A DNA stretch of 64,000 bases. It comes from Kibdelosporangium philippinense. GTDB lineage: Bacteria > Actinomycetota > Actinomycetes > Mycobacteriales > Pseudonocardiaceae. Shown piece by piece: positions 42,249 to 50,577 of this stretch; the stretch's first letter is position 1; each line of letters opens with the position of its first letter. The position numbers and the translations under genes are program-made. The notes beneath the pieces are model-generated. The model was not told the DNA's origin, searched no databases, and saw only the letters and a program-made list of their open reading frames with translations. The stretch is taken from positions 997,501-1,061,500 of the forward strand of contig NZ_JAJVCN010000003.1 of assembly GCF_021390435.2 (NCBI RefSeq), read 5' to 3'.

Positions 42249-45200
42249 GCGGCGTCTTCCTGCCCGGGCTTCTTCGGCGCCCCACCTCCGACCGGCTGCT
42301 CCACCGGTTCTTCGGTCAATCCCAGTTCGAAGTCCGCTTCCAGTTCGAACTCCTCGTCCGCGTCGGCGTACTGAGTCGGCGGTGCGGGTTCGGGCTCCGG
42401 CGCGTGTTGCTGCGCCGCTTCCCCGGCACGAGCCGGGTCGCGCAGCGCGTCCGGCGTCGTGTCCATGGCGGTACGGAAGTGATCCATGTGCGGTCCGGAG
42501 AAGTCCGCACGGATGCGCTCAACACCACCCGCGCCGTCCGCGAAGATGAACTGACGCGGGGCGCGGTCCTTCTCCGTCTCCGTACGCTGCGCGGGGCGAC
42601 GTCCGAGGCTGGCGATGACCTGCTCGTAGCCAGCTCCGATCGGCACCTTCAACAGTCGCAGCGCGTCCGCCTGCGCGGCGTCGTCATCCAGCCTGCCCAC
42701 GAAGACAGAGTCCAGCAGTGAAACAAAGCCTTGGATTCGCAGGAAGTCGGCGGGGATCTGGCTGGACAGCAGGACACGCACGTTCCACTTACGCGAGTCA
42801 CGGGCGAACCTGTTCATCAGCACGCGACCGGTCGGCACCTCGGACAGGAAGAACGCCTCGTCGATCCAGACGCCCTTACGCAAGTCCTTGGGCCGCTCGT
42901 AAATCGAGCGCTGCGTGAGCCATGCGGCGAGGTTGAGCAACTCGACACCGAGCGACTCGGCATCGGTCCAGTGCTCACGCCCCACGCCATCCTTCGGCAG
43001 AGTCAGACCGGCCATCGTGAGCACGGTCAACCTGTCGTCACGCGTCTCGTTGTACGGATCCGCGTCATCTTCCGGGATCAGCAACGACATGCGCTCACGC
43101 ATCTCGTCAAGGAAGTCCGCGACCACAACCGCGTGCTCGTGGTGCTCGCTCGCGTCGCGCCGCAACGCCTCGAACACCATGCCCGGGTGGGCGTCGAACC
43201 GGCCGCCGACCGTCCGGACCGCGCGCAACAGCACGATCCTGGTCTGTGGCAAGCGTGCGACCTCGTACGGCAACAACCCGGTGAGCACGTCGAGCACAAG
43301 GCGCCGACGGGTTGCCGCGGCGAGGGCTTTCTCCCGACGCCAGGCGCGTTCGGGATCGTCCTCGTCCATGAAATGCTCGATCATCGGCTCGGCGACCACG
43401 CGGTACGGGTTCAAGATGCCCGGTTGCGCGTTGAGCAGGTTGATCGGGCGCGCGAATGGCCGTAGCTCCGGCAATTCACACAGCCTGGCCAGCGGGCCTG
43501 ACGGGTCGAGGATCGTCCAATAGGCACCGGAACGCAGCGTCTTGTAGACGACTCCGCCGCCGAGGAACGACTTACCGCCACCGAGACCGGCGACCATCGC
43601 GGTCAGACCTGAGGAGTCACGCAATTCCTGCGCCATCCACGGGTCCCACGCGACCGGGCGCCGCGTCGCCGTACAGGTCTCGCCGAGCAGAATCCCGCGC
43701 CGGTCACCGACTTCCGCTGTCGCGGTCGGCACGGCGGAGGCCGCCCACATCACCGATCCACGCCGCAGATAGGCCGCGGACGCGAGCGGTTCACCAGGGA
43801 TGAACTCGCGCGCCATGGCGTACTGCGATTCGGGGTGCTCGATCGCGATCTTCGGCTTGTACAAGTCAAGCAGCTGCTGGGCCAGCCGCAGCGCGTCGCG
43901 CTCGGTCGGGCCGGAAACCGCTAGGCGCCACCAGGATCGGACGCGAGTGGCCAGCGCGGTGAACCCGGTGGTCATCTCGTCGTCGATCTCGAGAACGCGG
44001 GATGCCTGACGTGCCAACGACTGTGGCGGTTCGAGGCCGTGCTCGTCGGTGTAGTGCTTGACCTGCGAGCGGACCTTGTTCATCTGCCGGGCCAGTTCGC
44101 CCTGCACTTCTTCCGGCCGTCGCACGTAGATCCGCGCGGACCATTCGACGTTCGCGGGCAAGCGATCCGCGCGCTGCACCCATGGATCGTCGATCTCCGG
44201 AATCTGCAGGCCGTGCATCAAGCCGACGGTCAACACCGCCACATGCCTTGTCACGCCTGCGTTTGATCCCGTGCGACCGCGAACGGTCACAGTCGGCGAG
44301 TACGGATCCTGGTGGAAGTCAGCCGCGTCGGTGAAGCTGGCCAGGTCTTCCGGCTCCCACGCGGCACCCGGCACAGCGGGCATGTTGCGCGGCGCTGGCA
44401 GGCCGAGCGAGCACGACCGGTGCATCAGCCAGGACATCTCCTCGGCCGTGGTCGGGCGGCCTTCAAGGCCGGCCGAGCTCATCACCTGGTCGAGGTGCTC
44501 GACCTCGCTGTCCAGCGCGACCAGTTCCGCGTCCACCGCGTCGGGGAAGATCTTGCGCAGCAATGGGGCGGCCCGTTCGACCGCCCTGTCAACCATGTTG
44601 CGCGTCTGAACTTGGACGCCGAGATAGACCTCTTTCTCGGCCATCGAGCGGCCCATCAGCTGCTGCTGCTCGCCAACGAGGTAATCGTCGAACGACAGCG
44701 CGCCGGGCACATCCGGCAGACGGCCGACAGCGTTGTGCACGTGCGCTTCGGCCCACATCCGGATCGGATACGGCCGCGCGGTCACCCGCAGGTGCATCCA
44801 CCGGCCGTGCAGCTCGGCGTACTGGCCCGCGATCGCCGCGATCAGGTCCTGGCGTTGCGAATCACTACGGAACGACCAGCGCTGTGGCGCGAGGCGGTAC
44901 CAGGCGTACACGTCCGTGCCGGTACGCAGCAGATGTCCGTCGATGCTGCGCGCCAGGATCTCCGGCGTGTACTGCGGGATGCCCTGTTCGCCTGGCAGCC
45001 GCTTGTTGCGCTTGGCAGCGGCCTTCTGCTGCGCCTTACGCCCGGCCTTGGTCGCGGGCGGCGGGGGCATGAAGTTGTTGCCCTGTCCGCTGGCTGCCCT
45101 GTGCCTGTGGCGTGGCTGTGGCGGCTCGTAGCCGGGCGCAGGCGGCAGCGCTCGCTGCTCCTGGCGCTGATACGGCTGCTGCTGTTGGTACCGGAGCGCT

Positions 45201-45316
45201 GGTGGGTCGAACGGGTGTGGCTGGCTCGCCTGACCCCGCTCGGCCCGGTCAGGCCCGGGCTTGCGTCGGCGTGCGAACACCGCTGACCTCCCGCCTCTGT
45301 TCTTTCGCGCGGCCAC
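42245..45316 (-). CDS. VirB4/ConE-like ATPase of T4SS-like cluster
   Basis: 1023 aa from GTG 45316. A Pro/Gln-rich N-terminus (about 30-100), a VirB4-type N-terminal domain, then Walker A GLGGGKS at 577-583, DPSGPLARL just after, Walker B VWIDEAFFL at about 816-824 and the sensor-like VLLSSQIPADFLRIQG. The tail (about 960-1023) is acidic (DADEEFELEADFELG). Resembles the SCO6880-type ATPases of actinobacteria. It powers assembly or transport in type IV systems. It overlaps the upstream VirB3-like gene by 68 bp; a GTG at 45280 would shorten this overlap. Confidence 0.85.
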   Translation of the reverse strand: MAARKNRGGRSAVFARRRKPGPDRAERGQASQPHPFDPPALRYQQQQPYQRQEQRALPPAPGYEPPQPRHRHRAASGQGNNFMPPPPATKAGRKAQQKAAAKRNKRLPGEQGIPQYTPEILARSIDGHLLRTGTDVYAWYRLAPQRWSFRSDSQRQDLIAAIAGQYAELHGRWMHLRVTARPYPIRMWAEAHVHNAVGRLPDVPGALSFDDYLVGEQQQLMGRSMAEKEVYLGVQVQTRNMVDRAVERAAPLLRKIFPDAVDAELVALDSEVEHLDQVMSSAGLEGRPTTAEEMSWLMHRSCSLGLPAPRNMPAVPGAAWEPEDLASFTDAADFHQDPYSPTVTVRGRTGSNAGVTRHVAVLTVGLMHGLQIPEIDDPWVQRADRLPANVEWSARIYVRRPEEVQGELARQMNKVRSQVKHYTDEHGLEPPQSLARQASRVLEIDDEMTTGFTALATRVRSWWRLAVSGPTERDALRLAQQLLDLYKPKIAIEHPESQYAMAREFIPGEPLASAAYLRRGSVMWAASAVPTATAEVGDRRGILLGETCTATRRPVAWDPWMAQELRDSSGLTAMVAGLGGGKSFLGGGVVYKTLRSGAYWTILDPSGPLARLCELPELRPFARPINLLNAQPGILNPYRVVAEPMIEHFMDEDDPERAWRREKALAAATRRRLVLDVLTGLLPYEVARLPQTRIVLLRAVRTVGGRFDAHPGMVFEALRRDASEHHEHAVVVADFLDEMRERMSLLIPEDDADPYNETRDDRLTVLTMAGLTLPKDGVGREHWTDAESLGVELLNLAAWLTQRSIYERPKDLRKGVWIDEAFFLSEVPTGRVLMNRFARDSRKWNVRVLLSSQIPADFLRIQGFVSLLDSVFVGRLDDDAAQADALRLLKVPIGAGYEQVIASLGRRPAQRTETEKDRAPRQFIFADGAGGVERIRADFSGPHMDHFRTAMDTTPDALRDPARAGEAAQQHAPEPEPAPPTQYADADEEFELEADFELGLTEEPVEQPVGGGAPKKPGQEDAA

Positions 45317-45695
45317 GCTTCTTTACTTTCGGCCGCGGCCGTTGGGCGTTCACCCTTACTCGTGTGGCGCTCACCGCGCCACCCTCTCCCGCGCTCGTTT
45401 CGCGCGGAGCAGTCAGTTCACGACTCCACATCGTGAGAACGGAGCCGAGAGGTCGCTCGTGGCTGATTCGGGAACAGATGAATCGGGTGATCAGCACCGT
45501 GATGACCAATGCCCACGCGGTGCTGAAGAAGCCGAAACCGACACCTATCCATCGCTCTACGGTCATCGTGACGAGGAAGACGACAACGCCGACACCCCAT
45601 GCCACATACCGGGCGCGCCAAGGGAATGTCGCCTTCGGCGGCCCGAGCCACACCGCGTCGACGCGGTATACCTCGTCGTCTGTACGAACCCGCAC
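45249..45695 (-). CDS. VirB3/PrgI-like membrane protein
   Basis: 148 aa from GTG 45695 (VRVRTDDEVYRVDAVWLGPP). Two adjacent membrane helices (YVAWGVGVVVFLVTMTVERW and FFSTAWALVITVLITRFICS), a cytoplasmic basic tail (RPRPKVKKRGRAKEQRREVS). PrgI/VirB3-type proteins have this short N-tail, two-helix, basic-tail form and sit directly before the VirB4 gene, as here. Starts four bases after the stop of the 88-aa gene. Confidence 0.6.
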   Translation of the reverse strand: MRVRTDDEVYRVDAVWLGPPKATFPWRARYVAWGVGVVVFLVTMTVERWIGVGFGFFSTAWALVITVLITRFICSRISHERPLGSVLTMWSRELTAPRETSAGEGGAVSATRVRVNAQRPRPKVKKRGRAKEQRREVSGVRTPTQARA

Positions 45696-45699
45696 GCGA

Positions 45700-45966
45700 T
45701 CAGGCCCGGAACAGACTGGCGATCCATTCGCCGATGTCCTGACCGGCGCTGGTGGTCACGGCCAGTCCGATGATCGCCAGCGCGATGACAACACCGCCGA
45801 GCCTGCGCATGACGCCGGCGTTGTCGCCCTTTCCGCCGCCGAGCCACAACAGCAGGATGGCGACCACGAGCAGCAGCAACGGCACCAGGTTGTTGAGGAT
45901 CCATTCGCGGACCCCACCTGTGCCCAGACCCTTGTCTTGAGCGAGGGTGATCAGGGCCGTCATCAT
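45700..45966 (-). CDS. VirB2/TrbC-like small membrane protein
   Basis: 88 aa, MMTALITLAQDKGLGTGGVR. Two hydrophobic segments (LVPLLLLVVAILLLWLGGG and VVIALAIIGLAVTTSAG) joined by a short loop with GGKGDNAG, the pilin-like VirB2 plan, though without a long signal peptide. First gene of the operon; GGGAG lies seven bases before the ATG pair. Could instead be a small channel subunit. Confidence 0.55.
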   Translation of the reverse strand: MMTALITLAQDKGLGTGGVREWILNNLVPLLLLVVAILLLWLGGGKGDNAGVMRRLGGVVIALAIIGLAVTTSAGQDIGEWIASLFRA

Positions 45967-46116
45967 CTCGAACTCCCAAATACGACGAGCGAAGCGGAAC
46001 GGGGTCCCGCTGTGCCTATCGAGTAGAACATGTCGGCTTAACGAGGTGTAGTGGGCAGCGAACGCACCGTAGATTCAGGTCGGCCTCCTGCCGGGGTGGT
46101 CGTGGCATGTGTATGA

Positions 46117-46137
46117 CCACCCCCCATGATGGGGTGG
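46117..46137. promoter_or_regulatory. Inverted repeat upstream of T4SS-like operon
   Basis: CCACCCC / GGGGTGG arms with a 7-nt loop CCATGAT, about 150 bp before the operon start. A second GACCACCC lies at 46171-46178. Candidate regulator site for the operon. The 586 bp between 45967 and 46552 holds no convincing gene. Confidence 0.4.
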
Positions 46138-46414
46138 CGGGAGGCGTCCGTATGCAATGACCACCCAATTCGCCCAACATCCTGCGGAGTTCACCCGCCC
46201 GACCGACCGATGCTCACCGTTGGTGTGGCAAGTCCCGGGCTCGTCAGAGTCTAGCCGACCGGCAATCCCCCGATCGGCCCAGCCAGCGGTCACACACCGA
46301 CGCAGGTCACCGGTGTCCAGAAAGGACTGAACCCGAGGTCAGCGCCTCGATCAGGTGAAATTTGACCACTGCGTGAGACGTCTTCGTAATCGTTCATGCA
46401 TGATCGTCGATGTA

Positions 46415-46430
46415 TCGAACATGTGTTCGA
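46415..46430 (+). promoter_or_regulatory. LexA (SOS) box
   Basis: TCGAACATGTGTTCGA, a perfect match to the actinobacterial LexA operator CGAAC-N4-GTTCG. A -10-like TATACC follows at 46432-46437. The box is 123 bp before the AlkZ/AlkX-like gene (46553), the likely target; the T4SS-like operon start is 449 bp away in the other direction. Confidence 0.88.
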
Positions 46431-46552
46431 TTATACCGCCGATGAATACCGGTTCGGATCCGGACGAACTTCTCACGTACGGTGATCGTTTCGGCCAAGA
46501 TCAACCCACAAGCGGACAGAATCTGGCCTGAATAGCTCCTACGGTGTTTCCC

Positions 46553-47653
46553 ATGCACCGCTTCTCCTGGACCGACGTCTGCGCCCGCCGCCTAACCCAG
46601 CACGGCCTCAGCGCCCCACTGGACGCCCAACCGGTGGACGTGGTCAGCGCGATGGCCGGCACCCACGCACAGGTCCAATCGGCCGCCGAACTGGGCATCG
46701 CCCTGCGGCTGAAAGAAGCGACGCGGGCAGACGTACAGCAGGCGCAAGGTCTGGTGAAAACGTTCGGGCAGCGCGGCACTGTTCACCTGTTGCCCGCCGC
46801 GGAGTTGCCGATGTGGCTTGGCGCGTTCGCCGCGATTCCACCCGGCCCGAACCCGTGGGAAGAGCACGTGCGAATGACCGACGAGCAAACCGAAACAGTG
46901 TTCGCGGCAATCGGTACGGCGCTTGCGGGCAAGGAGTTGACCATCGACGAGCTCACGTCAGCACTCGTCGATCTGGCTGGACCGTGGGCCGCGGACCGCG
47001 TGATGCCCGCGTTCCAGGACTATTGGCCGCGCTGGCGCACGGTGACTCACCTGGCGGCTGTCCGTGGCGTACTTTGCTTTGGCGCCAACAAAGGCCGCAA
47101 GGTTACGTACACCAATCCAGGCGTTACCCCGGCTCCTGCGGCGCAATCCCTTGAGCACGTTGTGCGGAGTTACCTTCGTTCGTACGGACCGTCGACACCG
47201 CAGAGGTTCACGCACTGGCTGAGCGCGCCGATCAAATGGGCGACCGAGGTGTTTTCGTCGATCGACCTGGAAGAGGTGACGGTCGAAGGTTCTTCCGCCT
47301 GGGTGCTGCCTGGCGATACCGCGGTGCCGGAGGTGGTGGAATGCGTGCGGTTGCTGCCGTATTTCGACGTGTACTCGTATCGCGTTGGCAACCATCCGCT
47401 GCTCTATCCCGGTAAAGCCAAAGATCGGGTGATGTCGGGCAACTTCCAGAACCTGATCGTCAACGGAACGGTCGCTGGGCTGTGGCACCAACGCAAATCC
47501 GGGCGCCGGGTCGACATCACGGTCGAAACCTTGGTGAAGCTGACGAAAAAGCAACGCGCTGAGCTTGACTCGCAAGCCCAGCGCGTTGCCGAGATCATCG
47601 GTGCCACGCCGACTGTCACATATGCTCCGGTCACTGTGGGCAGTCACGCCTAA
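46553..47653 (+). CDS. AlkZ/AlkX-like DNA glycosylase (winged-helix HTH_42 family)
   Basis: 366 aa from ATG 46553 (MHRFSWTDVCARRLTQHGLS). The family's N-terminal motif is present: AMAGTHAQVQSAAELGIALR, with the catalytic-type Gln-x-Gln at Q-V-Q. In this family E. coli YcaQ (AlkX) uses QxQ and Streptomyces AlkZ uses QxD to excise bulky or crosslinked alkyl adducts. Three winged-helix domains are expected over the length; WKATEVF-like and RVDITVETLVKLTKKQRAEL segments match the later ones. The LexA box upstream fits a DNA-repair role. Convergent with the next gene, overlapping by 4 bp. Confidence 0.85.
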   Translation: MHRFSWTDVCARRLTQHGLSAPLDAQPVDVVSAMAGTHAQVQSAAELGIALRLKEATRADVQQAQGLVKTFGQRGTVHLLPAAELPMWLGAFAAIPPGPNPWEEHVRMTDEQTETVFAAIGTALAGKELTIDELTSALVDLAGPWAADRVMPAFQDYWPRWRTVTHLAAVRGVLCFGANKGRKVTYTNPGVTPAPAAQSLEHVVRSYLRSYGPSTPQRFTHWLSAPIKWATEVFSSIDLEEVTVEGSSAWVLPGDTAVPEVVECVRLLPYFDVYSYRVGNHPLLYPGKAKDRVMSGNFQNLIVNGTVAGLWHQRKSGRRVDITVETLVKLTKKQRAELDSQAQRVAEIIGATPTVTYAPVTVGSHA

Positions 47654-48990
47654 TGTGACGGCCTCAGGGGTTTCGGTGGCGTGAATCTGGTGAACGCAGG
47701 CGCCATTTCCTTGTCACCAAAGGTGTCCAGGAAAAGCACGTTCTGGTAGGCGCTGCCGTACTCGCCCGCTTCGATGTTGAGCTTCGCCGGGCTGGTGTCC
47801 GGCCAGTGTCCCCTGTCGATCTTGTGCAGCAATGTTTTCAGTGCCGTCAGCTCCTCAGCGGCGCTGAATCCACAGTGGCCGCCACGGGCGACGTACAGCT
47901 GCTTGATCCGATCAGGACGGTCGATTTCGTCTGCGTACCAACGAACCTGATCCGAGACTGCGCCACCGTCACGCGTGCTGTGCAGTGTCACGATAGGAAC
48001 CGGCATCCGTCCACTGGCGACGGTGTAGCGGTACATGTACGCCACCGCTTGGGGATCCGGCGCGATCCTTGGCGCCTTTGCCAGTTTGTCCAAGTCCTCG
48101 TCGAGGTTGAGACCAGCGGCCCGATAGGCCTTCTCGACCTCGTTGCGCAGGTAGGACTTGCCGAGCAGACGACGGTAGTCGACACCGACGTTGAACGAAG
48201 GATTGCCGCCAGCACGGCGTTCCAGATCCTCCCGGCCACCCGCCGGTCCCATTCCCCAGACATAGGCACCGTAGATCCACTTCGCCTGGTCGGCGATCTT
48301 GTCGGTCGGCTCCGGCTCATGCGGGTTGTACCAGCCCGGAATGTTGCCGATGGCCGCGGCCAACGCGATCCTCGCGCGCCCCTTGTCGTCCTGCGCGCCG
48401 AGCACTGCCTGCTGCAACGCCTCACTGCTGGCAGCCGGGTTCCTGGCCTTCACCAGGTCGATGTCCTGACCTTCGGCCAGCAGGGTCTTCACCGTGAACG
48501 TGACGTCAAGCGCGGTGTTCCACGTGCTCTGCGGGTCGTATTCACCACACATCGCCAGCACACCCTGGAACCGGCCGGGATTGCGTTCGGCGAGCTGCGC
48601 GGCGATGCCGCCGCCCATCGACGTGCCGGTCGCGATCGTGCGGCGCGGCTTGCCAACGTTGGCCTCGAACCAGTCCAGCAGGGCGATCTGATCCCTGACG
48701 GCAGGCTCGATCGCCAAGCCATGAAGTCCTTCGAAATCGGACGCGGCTAACGCGAAACCATTGCGCAACAACCATTCGGGCGTGTCATAGAGCCGATTGG
48801 CCAGCAGCGTCTCATCTGGAGCAATGCCAACCGGGTAGTACCCGTGGCTGTAGAGCAGCAGCGTGCCGTTCCAGTTGGACGGAACCTCGACGCGGAACTT
48901 CGCGTTGCCAATGCTTTGGGGCGGCGCCGCCACTGCGGGCGCGGCTAGCGCGACCAGGCCCGCGATGACGGCGATGGCTAAGCGCTTCAT
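47650..48990 (-). CDS. Secreted alpha/beta hydrolase
   Basis: 446 aa from ATG 48990 (MKRLAIAVIAGLVALAAPAV), with a signal peptide cut near VAA-PP. Oxyanion strand GTLLLYSHGYY, nucleophile ATGTSMGGGIAAQLAERNP (Ser in GTSMGG), His in ARGGHCGF near the C-terminus, and Asp in STRDGGAVSDQV. A large insert (about 190-330) is probably a lid. The reaction is not known. Its start overlaps the stop of the ArsR-SRPBCC gene by 1 bp (TGATG), so they are coupled. A longer reading of this frame up to 49533 lies over that gene and is not believed. Confidence 0.85.
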   Translation of the reverse strand: MKRLAIAVIAGLVALAAPAVAAPPQSIGNAKFRVEVPSNWNGTLLLYSHGYYPVGIAPDETLLANRLYDTPEWLLRNGFALAASDFEGLHGLAIEPAVRDQIALLDWFEANVGKPRRTIATGTSMGGGIAAQLAERNPGRFQGVLAMCGEYDPQSTWNTALDVTFTVKTLLAEGQDIDLVKARNPAASSEALQQAVLGAQDDKGRARIALAAAIGNIPGWYNPHEPEPTDKIADQAKWIYGAYVWGMGPAGGREDLERRAGGNPSFNVGVDYRRLLGKSYLRNEVEKAYRAAGLNLDEDLDKLAKAPRIAPDPQAVAYMYRYTVASGRMPVPIVTLHSTRDGGAVSDQVRWYADEIDRPDRIKQLYVARGGHCGFSAAEELTALKTLLHKIDRGHWPDTSPAKLNIEAGEYGSAYQNVLFLDTFGDKEMAPAFTRFTPPKPLRPSH

Positions 48991-49781
48991 CACGCGTACA
49001 CCGATTTCCCGGTCTCCAGCAACGACTTGAGGTCGCTGAGCACCTCGGCCCAGCCGCCGCCCGCGCCATCGATGTTGCCCGCGACCTGCGCGGCGGTCTG
49101 CGGCGCACCCGTGACGTCGTGAGTGACGGTCAGGCAGCAGACGCCGTTGCCTTTCTCGACGATCTCGTAGGTCAACGTGGTCGCTGGCTCCCCTATCCAG
49201 ATGGCGCGCCACGTCTGCACAAGCCTGTGGGGTGGATCGACTTCCAGGATTTCCCCGTCGACGATGACGTCCGGCCCACCGTGTTCCTTCATGGCATCGC
49301 TTGCCAGGCCGCGATACGCGCCGCCGACCCGGAGGTCGTACTCGACCGGGGCCTGGTAGCCGTACTTGACGGTCCACTCCGGCTTGGTGATGGCGTCCCA
49401 GATCGCCTGCGCGCTCGCCTTGATGTAGACGCGGTTCATCTGCACGGTCTTGGTGGTCATGAGCGGTCTCTCCAATTCGGCCTTGAGGTCGGCGAGCGCG
49501 GCGACCTGCTGCAACGTGTACTTGTCGATCCACCGGTCATGGATCAGCCGGATCGGGACGGCATTGAGGAAGTGGAGCTTCTCCCGTCCCTGCTTGTGCG
49601 TGACCACGAGACCGGCTTCCTCGAGCACCTTGAGGTGCTTCATCACGCCGAACCGGGTCATCTCCAGCTCGGACTCGAGTTCGGTCAGCGTCCTGCCATC
49701 CCGGTGAAACAGCAGGTCAAGCAGGAAACGACGGCTGCGGTCAGCCAGCGCCTTGAACACCCGGTCGTCATCCTCGGTCAC
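48990..49781 (-). CDS. ArsR-family regulator fused to SRPBCC (AHSA1) domain
   Basis: 263 aa from GTG 49781 (VTEDDDRVFKALADRSRRFL). Residues about 5-85 are an ArsR winged helix (KALADRSRRFLLDLLF, MTRFGVMKHLKVLEEAGLVV), and about 110-255 an AHSA1/SRPBCC ligand-binding domain (VYIKASAQAIWDAITKPEWT, VGGAYRGLASDAMKEH, HDVTGAPQ). No Shine-Dalgarno precedes any possible start; the GTG lies seven bases after the -10 hexamer, so a leaderless transcript is likely. An ATG at 49793 and GTG at 49811 lie upstream of the predicted transcription start. It probably represses itself and the coupled hydrolase. Confidence 0.9.
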   Translation of the reverse strand: MTEDDDRVFKALADRSRRFLLDLLFHRDGRTLTELESELEMTRFGVMKHLKVLEEAGLVVTHKQGREKLHFLNAVPIRLIHDRWIDKYTLQQVAALADLKAELERPLMTTKTVQMNRVYIKASAQAIWDAITKPEWTVKYGYQAPVEYDLRVGGAYRGLASDAMKEHGGPDVIVDGEILEVDPPHRLVQTWRAIWIGEPATTLTYEIVEKGNGVCCLTVTHDVTGAPQTAAQVAGNIDGAGGGWAEVLSDLKSLLETGKSVYA

Positions 49782-49788
49782 CCTGGGG

Positions 49789-49818
49789 ACCATATGTGAC
49801 CAAAAGGTCACATGTCAA
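49789..49818 (-). promoter_or_regulatory. Promoter with internal operator for ArsR-SRPBCC gene
   Basis: On the minus strand: -35 TTGACA (49818-49813), -10 TATGGT (49794-49789), spacer 18 bp. A perfect palindrome with arms ATGTGACC / GGTCACAT and centre TTTT (49794-49813) fills the spacer and overlaps both hexamers, an ideal place for repression. It also overlaps the last codons of the upstream gene. Confidence 0.75.
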
Positions 49819-50344
49819 CGGCCGCTCGCGGATCGAAGCCAGCAACAGACAGTCCGATCACGAAGGCAGCAGCCGCCTCCAGCACCTCGGCCCGGCTCAG
49901 CGGTCCGGCTTCGGCTGGGGTGCAGCCGATATCAGCGACCAGGCGTTTTACCAGGTTTATGGCCGAAGGGTCGTCTCCGCAGATGGGGACGAGCTTGTGT
50001 GGGTATTGGCGTTTCCACACCGACTCGTGGCAGAGGTTGAAGGCCTTGACGACCTTGGCTTCCGGTGCCAGTTCGGCGACTCGCCGGGCCATGGAGGTCC
50101 GCACGGTCCATTCGCCCGGAATGATCGCGTTCGTGCAGTCGATCAGGACTTTGCCGGCGAGGTCTGTGGCGCCAAGGACTTCAGGCACGGCTTCGGCCGG
50201 AACGGCCACCAGGATCACGTCACCGAAGGCCGCGGCTTCGGCGGATTCGTCCCGATGGCTGAGCTTGACCTCGTGCCCGGCCTTGACCCAGTGCGCGCCA
50301 AGCCCTTGCGCCATGTCGCCAGCGCCAAGAATTCCGATTCGCAT
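49808..50344 (-). CDS. NADPH:F420 reductase-like NAD(P)-binding protein
   Basis: 178 aa, MRIGILGAGDMAQGLGAHWV. N-terminal Rossmann site GILGAGDMAQGLG, SHRDES for the NADP phosphate, VILVAVPAEAVPEVLGATDL, DCTNAIIPGEW, KVVKAFN. This is the F420-dependent NADP reductase (Fno-like) fold, shorter than archaeal Fno but typical of actinobacterial paralogues. It may also act as a general NADP-dependent reductase. A long palindrome precedes its start. Confidence 0.82.
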   Translation of the reverse strand: MRIGILGAGDMAQGLGAHWVKAGHEVKLSHRDESAEAAAFGDVILVAVPAEAVPEVLGATDLAGKVLIDCTNAIIPGEWTVRTSMARRVAELAPEAKVVKAFNLCHESVWKRQYPHKLVPICGDDPSAINLVKRLVADIGCTPAEAGPLSRAEVLEAAAAFVIGLSVAGFDPRAAVDM

Positions 50345-50355
50345 ACATCCGACCC

Positions 50356-50386
50356 TAGGAACCCGTTGGTTACCAACCGGTTCCTA
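50356..50386. promoter_or_regulatory. Palindromic operator upstream of F420-reductase-like gene
   Basis: 15-bp arms TAGGAACCCGTTGGT / ACCAACCGGTTCCTA around one central base, with one mismatch. Ends 12 bp before the ATG at 50344. Looks like the operator of a MarR/HxlR- or TetR-type repressor. The remaining 190 bp to 50577 show no gene. Confidence 0.65.
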
Positions 50387-50577
50387 GCAACATGGGTGCG
50401 GACGGCCAGAACAGGCACCCGAAAATGTCAGCCCCCTGCGCTACCGTAAAAACAAGGGATCCCCTGGTGGCGGGATTTGTCGGGTTGGCGACGCGATGGG
50501 ACCTGGCGGCGTGCGTGCTTGGAACGCAGGCGCGCTCCACTCCCGCCACAGCGCGAGCAGGGCAGCTTCGTCCATAC

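Noticed and set aside
46075..46293. 72-codon frame in the control region before the T4SS-like operon
   Set aside because: Odd composition, no ribosome site, and it covers the palindromic region.
49000..49533. An N-terminal extension of the secreted hydrolase reading to 49533
   Set aside because: It overlies the ArsR-SRPBCC gene in another frame, and the signal peptide starts at ATG 48990.
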